Notes under the pieces: generated by a model
Told to the model about the DNA's origin: nothing
Database searches by the model: none
The model's input: the letters and a program-made list of their open reading frames with translations, nothing else
Translations under genes and position numbers: made by a program
In this document: piece by piece, positions 1 to 4,984 of the stretch
Numbering within the stretch: position 1 is the stretch's first letter
Layout: every line of letters starts with the position of its first letter
Source: Treponema sp.
GTDB taxonomy: Bacteria; Spirochaetota; Spirochaetia; Treponematales; Treponemataceae
NCBI GenBank assembly: GCA_031290005.1
Contig: JAITOJ010000034.1
Coordinates: 1-11,024, forward strand
Direction: 5' to 3'
DNA length: 11,024 bases

Positions 1-472
1 AGAAATGATACGTATGCCCCCTGACGATAGGCACCGTCAGCGTTCCATCCACTCCAGTGGATGTCTGCCGTGTTTCCCGGAACTGCCAAATCGCGCCGGG
101 CGAACTGTCATCCACCACCGCAAGCTGATACACATTGCGGACGCCCCGCGAACTCTTCACGTCCGCCCCCGCCGCCCCCGCCACAGACCTCGACTCACCC
201 GTCACCTCGACCGCGCCGGCCCAGGGAATGACAAAGGTTATCGTCCCGGTCTCACTTCCCGCCGGAATGTCCACGTCCCCCGTAATGGGTTCCTCCGGGC
301 TTTCCTCCGGCGCAGCGGGCGCGGCGGGCGCGGCCTGTTTAATGGTCTCGGTCATCAAGATAGGCGAACATCCCACCCAGATACCGATAAGCAGGCCCAC
401 GGCCAGCACAACCAGACCAATGGCAATGCCAAAGGCCGTCCAAGTCGATTTGTTCAACTTTTTCATACGCAT
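1..472 (-). CDS. Membrane-anchored or lipoprotein-like hypothetical protein (5' part, cut by window edge)
   Basis: This is an open frame of 157 codons on the minus strand that runs off the left edge without a stop. The start is the ATG at 472-470, chosen because AAGGAG (484-479) sits 6 bases upstream; a second in-frame ATG lies two codons later (466-464). The product begins MRMKKLNKS and has one hydrophobic segment at about residues 13-36, ending in ...IWVGC. An Ala/Pro/Glu linker follows (AAPAAPAAPEESPEEP), then a beta-rich region of unknown fold. The cysteine after the hydrophobic segment could be a relaxed spirochaetal lipobox, but Trp at -3 is atypical, so a simple N-terminal membrane anchor is equally possible. 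I do not recognise the family. The leader contains tandem repeats and a G13 tract (as read on this strand), which may influence expression. Confidence is good that it is a gene and low for any function. Confidence 0.7.
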   Translation of the reverse strand, partial: MRMKKLNKSTWTAFGIAIGLVVLAVGLLIGIWVGCSPILMTETIKQAAPAAPAAPEESPEEPITGDVDIPAGSETGTITFVIPWAGAVEVTGESRSVAGAAGADVKSSRGVRNVYQLAVVDDSSPGAIWQFRETRQTSTGVDGTLTVPIVRGHTYHF

Positions 473-521
473 TCAGTACTCCTTATATTCAGATGGATAG
501 ATGAATAGACAAATAGAGAAG

Positions 522-555
522 AGAGATAATAGAGATAATTAAATTGATTGATTGA
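522..555. repeat. Short tandem repeats in the leader of the left-edge gene
   Basis: AGAGATAAT occurs twice in perfect tandem (522-530 and 531-539). It is followed by three tandem TTGA units (544-555) inside a longer A/G-rich low-complexity stretch of about 490-560. On the minus strand this lies 50-83 bases upstream of the ATG at 472, where a promoter or untranslated leader would be expected. Such repeats are prone to slippage. Any effect on expression is inference. Confidence 0.6.
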
Positions 556-616
556 GATTGGCGGTTCCCCGCCGGTGATTAGTCTACGAGGAAGTCCCTG
601 CCGGGACGGATATTGT

Positions 617-629
617 CCCCCCCCCCCCC
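617..629. repeat. Homopolymer of 13 C (G13 on the minus strand)
   Basis: There is an uninterrupted run of 13 C on the plus strand. As G13 on the minus strand it lies 144 bases upstream of the ATG of the left-edge membrane-anchored gene. Homopolymeric G tracts near promoters are known phase-variation elements in Treponema pallidum. Whether this tract acts on the gene at 472, on the decayed plus-strand gene beyond it, or on nothing cannot be seen from sequence. The exact length is also the kind of feature that sequencing can misread. Confidence 0.8.
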
Positions 630-788
630 GGACGGGTTTTGGGTGCTGTTATCTACGCGGTTTTCGCCCCGCGGGCGTTCTTTTTCTAACACATTCATAA
701 TATACTGAATTATCGGCAAAAAGGCAAGGGGGTGTAAAGAGCCGGTTCGGAACAGCCGAAAATATATCAGAGAGATAAGGGGTGCGCC

Positions 789-946
789 ATTAAAACAGAC
801 TATGCCATGATGCTTTCGCTGCTTTTCTTCCTCATTCCAGGTTTTGCCGGGGAAGACCGCGCCCCGCCGGTATTTTGCGCGGCTTGCAGCAGAACTTAAA
901 AAATACGATTGACCTACAATTTGACGAAATCCTGAACCGGCAATAG
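789..946 (+). pseudogene. Possible decayed gene for a small secreted protein
   Basis: AAGGGG (777-782) is followed 6 bases later by ATT at 789, where an ATG would fit. From there the frame reads MKTDYAMMLSLLFFL then IPGFAGED (taking ATT as M), a typical signal peptide with an AxA-like cleavage region. This frame stops at TAA 897-899. Protein-like sequence continues in other frames: LAAELKKYD (883-909, stop 910-912), then TIDLQFDEILNRQ (905-943, stop TAG 944-946). The frame changes fall around an A6 run (898-903). I read this as a gene that lost its start codon and reading frame. The alternative is chance: the segments are short and have no recognised homologue. Confidence 0.3.
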
Positions 947-976
947 GCATCTGGCCGGATACTACTTGCCTGTCTT

Positions 977-2290
977 TTATTGTTTTACAAAGAACATGAC
1001 TGTGGGGCTGACGCTCCGGCCGGCAAATACGCTGTTTTGGGGAGAAACGCCCCCGGCGTCTTCAAGCTGGATACCGTTATCCCGCAGGATATAGAAAAAA
1101 TTATTTTCCTTGTTACTTCCAGTCAGGGTGATGGTGATGACGCCGTCAAATTGAAGCCGCAATCCGTCAGACAGGAAATATTTGAATTCTACCGTGCCCC
1201 GGGAGCCGCTTCCCATGGAAATCACATAAGGGACAAGCTGTTGGTTTCCCGTCCAGACCACGTTATTGCCGCCGGCAAAGCGCAGGGCGCCGTAATTTTC
1301 ACTCACAAAATCCGGGCCCAGAGTCAGGAGCGTGTCATACAGCCCGGCGCGGCGCTCCTGTTCCCTGGCTATAATGTCCTTAATCAGCGCCTCCTCCAAG
1401 GGCACAAAATTATAGGACACCGGAATGCCTCGGTCATTCAGGCAGGAAACCGAGAGGAGGTTTTCGTTCCGCAGATTTAGCGTAATAGGGCTGTTGTCCA
1501 GGACAGAGGAGTTTCCGGGCCCCTGGCTGATGCCGGTAAATGCAAAGCGGACATCGGTCCCGGCAAGCTGGAGTCTGCCGGTTTTTGTCACTGAATCAAT
1601 CGTGAATTCGTAGTTCGTTCTCATCTGCGAAAGGTCGATGGTATTATTCGTTATCATGGTCTGCCAGGATTCGGGCCGCCAGATTTTTTCAAATACTGGC
1701 GCAAGTGCCGCGGTACTGGTTTCAGGTTCCTGGGGTTGTCCGGTATTTCGGGCGTCTTGGCTTTGGCTGTCATATAAACTCAGGTTGTATGAAAAACACC
1801 AGCCTTCGGTTCCATCCGCAGTGAGCACCCGGAGCCAGTCTCCGTCCAGCGGATTTGCTCCGGCCATTACGGGCTGCCCCTCGCCTTTATAGAGCACTTT
1901 GACTACTTCATCTTTCCGGAGCCGGTAGACTTGCCGGGCAGTGTTGACAGTCTGAAAGCGGATAGGAAGTCCGTCCAGCAGGGTGCGGGCGTATTGGTTT
2001 TGATAGTCCTGGTATTTCGCCCGGAAGGTTTGCGCTTTTCTCTTTGAGGCAGGCGCTGTTATCTGCCAGAGAGGTATTTCAATTTTCTCATCCCTGCCGG
2101 GCAGCCCGATGACATAGACTTTGGAAATCGTGGATTTCACATAGACCGGAAGTATTTCACCGTCCTCCAGTCCATATTCGGGCAAATTCCACAGCAACAT
2201 ACTGTATCCTATCCGGTTGGAACAGGCTCCCAGGAGAAAGACACAGACAAAAACAAGAAAATAAGCCGATTTACGAAAAATAGTTATCAT
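977..2290 (-). CDS. SH3-domain lipoprotein
   Basis: The product is a predicted lipoprotein of 437 residues. The start chosen is the ATG at 2290-2288. It gives MITIFRKSAY, a hydrophobic stretch and the lipobox LGAC with Cys23 as the lipidated residue. The same frame is open upstream to 2464, but that extension would run into thrC on the other strand and bury the signal peptide, so I reject it. After Cys23 comes a region of unknown fold. Residues about 109-173 (QVYRLRKDEVVKVLYKGEG ... DWLRVL ... GTEGWCFSYNLSLYD) resemble a bacterial SH3 domain, a module that commonly binds cell-wall peptides. The rest, to residue 437, is beta-rich and unrecognised. The likely location is periplasmic, tethered to a membrane by lipid. 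No Shine-Dalgarno precedes the ATG. A candidate promoter (2332-2304) would start the transcript only about 7 bases upstream. The gene is divergent from thrC, with no evident functional link. Confidence 0.85.
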   Translation of the reverse strand: MITIFRKSAYFLVFVCVFLLGACSNRIGYSMLLWNLPEYGLEDGEILPVYVKSTISKVYVIGLPGRDEKIEIPLWQITAPASKRKAQTFRAKYQDYQNQYARTLLDGLPIRFQTVNTARQVYRLRKDEVVKVLYKGEGQPVMAGANPLDGDWLRVLTADGTEGWCFSYNLSLYDSQSQDARNTGQPQEPETSTAALAPVFEKIWRPESWQTMITNNTIDLSQMRTNYEFTIDSVTKTGRLQLAGTDVRFAFTGISQGPGNSSVLDNSPITLNLRNENLLSVSCLNDRGIPVSYNFVPLEEALIKDIIAREQERRAGLYDTLLTLGPDFVSENYGALRFAGGNNVVWTGNQQLVPYVISMGSGSRGTVEFKYFLSDGLRLQFDGVITITLTGSNKENNFFYILRDNGIQLEDAGGVSPQNSVFAGRSVSPTVMFFVKQ

Positions 2291-2303
2291 TTGTCGAAGA
2301 TGT

Positions 2304-2332
2304 ATTAAACCACAACACCATAAAAAAGTAAA
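2304..2332 (-). promoter_or_regulatory. Candidate sigma-70-type promoter of the SH3 lipoprotein gene
   Basis: On the minus strand, TTTACT (2332-2327) and TTTAAT (2309-2304) are separated by exactly 17 bases. The matches to TTGACA and TATAAT are 4/6 and 5/6. Transcription would start near 2297, leaving a leader of roughly 7 bases before the ATG at 2290. That fits the missing Shine-Dalgarno. This is a motif match only. Confidence 0.45.
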
Positions 2333-2351
2333 TAGGTAAACCTGCGGGGTC

Positions 2352-2378
2352 TTGCATAGCAGCGCCTTTTTTGCTAAT
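2352..2378 (+). promoter_or_regulatory. Weak candidate promoter of thrC
   Basis: TTGCAT (2352-2357) and GCTAAT (2373-2378) are spaced 15 bases apart, shorter than the usual 16-18, and each matches consensus at about 4 of 6 positions. If used, transcription would begin almost at the thrC ATG (2387), giving a leaderless or nearly leaderless message. There is no purine-rich Shine-Dalgarno in the bases before that ATG. Confidence 0.25.
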
Positions 2379-2386
2379 CTGGCATC

Positions 2387-3832
2387 ATGTTCTACACCGA
2401 CACCAGAGATTCTTCCGTACAAATAAGTTTTCGTCAGGCGGTACTGGACGGCATGAGCACCCAAACCGGGGGCTTGTATATACCCGTCTCATACCCCGGG
2501 CTGCCCAAACCCTTTCTCAATAAAATCCCCGAGCCGTCCTTTCGGGACATCGCCTTTGAAATCGCCCGGCTTTATGCGGGCCGCGAAATTCCCGACGGCG
2601 ACCTGGAAGCCATCATTGCCGACGCCTACCCCTTCTTTTCCCCCGTGGTTCCCCTGGACACGGTGACCTATTCTCTGGAATTGTTCCACGGCCCCACCTG
2701 CGCTTTCAAGGACTTTGGCGCCCGGTTTATGGCCCGGTGCATGTCCTGGTTTAACCGGGACGAAAAGGCTCCCCTGCATATCCTGGTGGCTACCTCCGGG
2801 GATACGGGCAGCGCCGTGGGGAGCGCCTTTCACCAGGTGCCCGGCCTGGACGTAACGATTTTGTATCCCGCGGGAAAAATCAGCCCTTTGCAGGAAAAAC
2901 AGCTTTCCACATTCGACGGCAACGTGTGCGCCCTGAAAGTCAATGGGACATTCGACGACTGTCAGCGGCTGGTGAAAACCGCCTTTACCGACAGTGACCT
3001 GCGGAAGCGTTTCCGCCTTTCCTCGGCCAATTCGATAAATATCTCCCGGCTTCTGCCCCAGTCCTTCTATTATATGTACGCCTCCCTGGTGGTACGAAAC
3101 CGGGCCTGGCGGGACAGCAAAATCGAAAATCCCGCCATCATCGTGTCTGTGCCCTCGGGCAACTTCGGCAATCTCACCTCCGGCTTGATCGCTCGGGCTA
3201 TGGGCGCGCCAATTGCGGGATTCATCGCCGCCACCAATGCCAACCGCACTGTGCCGGACTGGATTGCCACCGGGGAATACGCTCCCCGGCCATCGGTGCA
3301 GACCCTGTCAAACGCTATGGATGTGGGCGCGCCCAGCAACTTTGAGCGGATTCACGCCATGTACGACTTGGATAGGGCGCGCGCCTTGTTTGCCGCCTAC
3401 TGGCTGGATGACTTGGGAACTTTGGAAGCGATTAAAGCCTGCCACACCCGCACGGGTTATATCCTTGACCCTCACGGCGCGGTGGCCTGGCAAGCCTGGA
3501 GCGATATCCGGAATGGGGCCATGGAACATCTAGTCAAAGCCCTATCTAATCCTGATGCCGCCCCGCGAAAGGCGGACGAAAAACCGGCTTCCGGCCTCAT
3601 GCCCAATATTCCCGAATGGGCGGGCGCGGTGGTGAAGAAACAGGCTGTGGGCATTGTGCTTGAAACCGCCCATCCGGCGAAATTCGGCGATACGGTCAAG
3701 CTGGCCTGCGGACGGGAACCGTCCCTCCCTGACCGGCTGGAACGGGTGCTCCATCTGCCTGACCGGGCCGTGTCCATGGAAGCGGACTACAATCAATTCA
3801 AGTATTGGATGCGGACAAATTTGCAGGCTTAA
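2387..3832 (+). CDS. thrC: Threonine synthase
   Basis: Threonine synthase is the last step of threonine biosynthesis: O-phospho-L-homoserine + water gives L-threonine + phosphate. It is a cytoplasmic, pyridoxal-phosphate-dependent enzyme. The 481-residue product starts MFYTDTRDSSVQISFRQAVL, which aligns with the N-terminus of E. coli ThrC without extension and so fixes the start. The cofactor lysine is K108 in HGPTCAFKDFGARFM. ATSGDTGSAVG (135-145) and PSGNFGN (256-262) are the expected phosphate- and substrate-contacting glycine-rich segments. Length is within the usual range for the bacterial form. The gene stands alone, divergent from the SH3 lipoprotein, with no hom or thrB neighbour in view. 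It has no visible Shine-Dalgarno. Its TAA stop (3830-3832) directly abuts the stop of the convergent dCMP deaminase gene, with no terminator between them. Confidence 0.97.
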   Translation: MFYTDTRDSSVQISFRQAVLDGMSTQTGGLYIPVSYPGLPKPFLNKIPEPSFRDIAFEIARLYAGREIPDGDLEAIIADAYPFFSPVVPLDTVTYSLELFHGPTCAFKDFGARFMARCMSWFNRDEKAPLHILVATSGDTGSAVGSAFHQVPGLDVTILYPAGKISPLQEKQLSTFDGNVCALKVNGTFDDCQRLVKTAFTDSDLRKRFRLSSANSINISRLLPQSFYYMYASLVVRNRAWRDSKIENPAIIVSVPSGNFGNLTSGLIARAMGAPIAGFIAATNANRTVPDWIATGEYAPRPSVQTLSNAMDVGAPSNFERIHAMYDLDRARALFAAYWLDDLGTLEAIKACHTRTGYILDPHGAVAWQAWSDIRNGAMEHLVKALSNPDAAPRKADEKPASGLMPNIPEWAGAVVKKQAVGIVLETAHPAKFGDTVKLACGREPSLPDRLERVLHLPDRAVSMEADYNQFKYWMRTNLQA

Positions 3833-4324
3833 TCACATATTTTCGTAGGTTTGGGTTTCATCGCTCAGATGGACTATTTTTACTCCCGCTTTTTCAAACA
3901 TGGAAAGAGAATCCGTGCTGTCGTGATAGCGTTTTTCCACCACTACCCGCTTGATGCCGCAGTTGATAATCAGCATGGCGCAGGTGCGGCAGGGGGTCAT
4001 TTTGCAGTAGAGCGTGCCGCCGTCAATGGCAATGCCCCTTTTGGCCGCCTGACAGATGGCGTTCTGTTCCGCGTGCACCGTGCGCATACAGTGATTGGTT
4101 GCCGTGCCGTCCTCGTGAATCATCTTTTTGAACAGGTGGCCCACGTCGTCGCAGTGGGGGAGGCCCGCAGGAGAACCCACATAGCCGGTCATCAGGATTT
4201 GATTATCCCTAGTGATGACGCACCCTGAACGGCCCCGGTCGCAGGTGGCCCGTTTGGCTACAGTGCGGCAGATTTCCATAAAGTAATCGTCCCAACTGGG
4301 GCGGATATATTTTTCAGTTTCCAT
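3833..4324 (-). CDS. Deoxycytidylate (dCMP) deaminase, ComEB-like
   Basis: This zinc-dependent deaminase is expected to convert dCMP to dUMP, feeding thymidylate synthesis in the cytoplasm. The 163-residue product has the family's zinc and catalytic motifs: HAE at 84-86 (His ligand and proton-shuttle Glu) and PCRTC at 111-115 (two Cys ligands). Upstream it has GYVGSPAGLPHCDD (47-60), characteristic of dCMP deaminases rather than free-nucleoside deaminases. Many homologues bind dCTP and dTTP allosterically through this N-terminal region. The start at 4324-4322 is supported by AGGAG (4335-4331) six bases upstream. The gene is convergent with thrC with zero spacing. It sits 17 bases downstream of a decayed beta-barrel gene on the same strand, so it may once have been second in an operon. 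I see no clear promoter of its own. Other cytidine-deaminase-fold enzymes are possible but less likely. Confidence 0.93.
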   Translation of the reverse strand: METEKYIRPSWDDYFMEICRTVAKRATCDRGRSGCVITRDNQILMTGYVGSPAGLPHCDDVGHLFKKMIHEDGTATNHCMRTVHAEQNAICQAAKRGIAIDGGTLYCKMTPCRTCAMLIINCGIKRVVVEKRYHDSTDSLSMFEKAGVKIVHLSDETQTYENM

Positions 4325-4341
4325 TCAACGCTCCTGTTTTG

Positions 4342-4639
4342 TTAGAATTTGAGGCGCATACTTACCTGGGCTCCCCAAATTTTGGTTAAAAAATCAATCG
4401 AAGCGCCTAAGGTCACCTGAAAGAACGCCAAATTCAGCCGTTTCACTGATACCTGCGTAGGTTTTAGTCAAATCAACCCCAATCGACTGAGAGTATATTG
4501 TCCCAAAACAGCATAATAATGGCAATCCAATGATAGTTTTCTTTTGTACGCCCGCAATCATGTTTCCACACCTTCTTTTGTATGATACCTCAAAGACAGA
4601 GACATTGTCAAATAAAAACCGCCATAAAGAGTTGAACAA
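4342..4639 (-). pseudogene. Frameshifted 3' remnant of an outer-membrane beta-barrel protein gene
   Basis: The best-supported part is the 41-codon frame at 4467-4345, stop TAA 4344-4342. It reads PTQVSVKRLNLAFFQVTLG and then ASIDFLTKIWGAQVSMRLKF. The alternating hydrophobic pattern and terminal phenylalanine are typical of the last strands of an outer-membrane beta-barrel. This frame is blocked upstream by TGA (4470-4468) and has no start. The neighbouring frame from about 4639 carries similar strand-like sequence (FLFDNVSVFEVSYKRR ... YSQSIGVDLTKT) and stops at 4394. One indel near 4450-4470 would join the two. I infer a truncated, frameshifted gene lying just upstream of the dCMP deaminase gene. 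The upstream part is less certain than the C-terminal part. Together with the oad promoter it fills the 395 bases between the deaminase and oadG. Confidence 0.42.
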
Positions 4640-4660
4640 AAATTTTCTTTTCGGTATACT
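4632..4660 (+). promoter_or_regulatory. Candidate promoter of the oadGAB operon
   Basis: TTGAAC (4632-4637) and TATACT (4655-4660) are separated by exactly 17 bases, matching consensus at 4/6 and 5/6. Transcription would start near 4667, leaving a leader of about 53 bases that ends in the GGAGG of oadG. It is the best promoter match in the window and is correctly placed for the operon. I see no operator palindrome or riboswitch in the leader. Confidence 0.6.
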
Positions 4661-4719
4661 GACATTCAGTGATTTTCCTTACGGGATATTACCGTTATTT
4701 TTCTTATTTTGGAGGAACT

Positions 4720-4962
4720 ATGACAATAGCTGAAATGCTCGGGCAAAGCGGGATTCTGACCGTGCTCGGGATGGGAGTCGTGTTTTCGTTCATCGTAATC
4801 ATGATAATCGCCATGGGCCTGATGAAAAAGCTGGTTCACGCCCTCAAGCTGGATGTGAATCCAGCAGCAGCCCCGGCAATTGCCGCCGCGTCCGTGGCGG
4901 TGAAGGATGACAAGGCCGTAATCGCGGCCATCGCCGCCGCCCTGCGCGGTAAACAAGAATAA
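4720..4962 (+). CDS. oadG: Na+-translocating oxaloacetate decarboxylase, gamma subunit
   Basis: This is the small membrane subunit that anchors and assembles the alpha and beta subunits of the sodium-pump decarboxylase. The 80-residue product has one transmembrane helix at about residues 11-34, a basic cytoplasmic edge (MKKL) and an Ala/Pro-rich linker. A short helical tail ends ...AAIAAALRGKQE, the layout expected for gamma chains. The start at 4720 is set by GGAGG (4711-4715) close upstream; the frame is open for 17 more codons but those lack a ribosome site. It is the first gene of the operon, 22 bases before oadA. On sequence alone a gamma chain of methylmalonyl-CoA or glutaconyl-CoA decarboxylase would look alike. 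The adjacent alpha subunit argues for oxaloacetate decarboxylase. Confidence 0.85.
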   Translation: MTIAEMLGQSGILTVLGMGVVFSFIVIMIIAMGLMKKLVHALKLDVNPAAAPAIAAASVAVKDDKAVIAAIAAALRGKQE

Positions 4963-4984
4963 AAGGATATTTAAGGAGAACTAT

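Larger units (their letters stand above)
473..976. other. Repeat-rich intergenic region without a convincing intact gene
   Basis: About 500 bases separate the left-edge gene from the SH3 lipoprotein gene. The stretch holds an A/G-rich tract with two tandem 9-base repeats (522-539), three TTGA units (544-555), a small GC hairpin (560-573) and a C13 run (617-629). There is a 5-bp CGCCC/GGGCG hairpin followed by a T-rich stretch (665-685), and a possible decayed secreted-protein gene on the plus strand (789-946). A minus-strand open frame of 123 codons (950-579) crosses it, but it has no recognisable domain or ribosome site and reads through the homopolymer, so I do not call it a gene. Confidence 0.6.

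Noticed and set aside
5..508. Overlapping plus-strand open frames at the left edge
   Set aside because: They are antisense to the minus-strand membrane-anchored gene, which has the ribosome site, signal-anchor and sensible protein composition.
560..573. GGCGG/CCGCC hairpin as a terminator
   Set aside because: The stem is only 5 bp and neither strand has a T run after it.
665..685. CGCCC/GGGCG hairpin followed by a T-rich stretch as a plus-strand terminator
   Set aside because: The stem is 5 bp with a 3-base loop, the T tract is interrupted, and no plus-strand gene ends before it.
579..950. Minus-strand open frame of 123 codons
   Set aside because: It has no domain and no ribosome site, its composition is odd, and its C-terminus is translated through the C13 run. 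The plus strand holds more protein-like sequence.
2291..2464. Upstream extension of the SH3 lipoprotein frame
   Set aside because: It would place 58 residues before a perfect lipoprotein signal peptide and overlap the start of thrC.
4375..4385. Palindrome CCAAATTTTGG as a possible operator
   Set aside because: It is short, A/T-cored, and lies within the decayed beta-barrel coding sequence with no promoter beside it.
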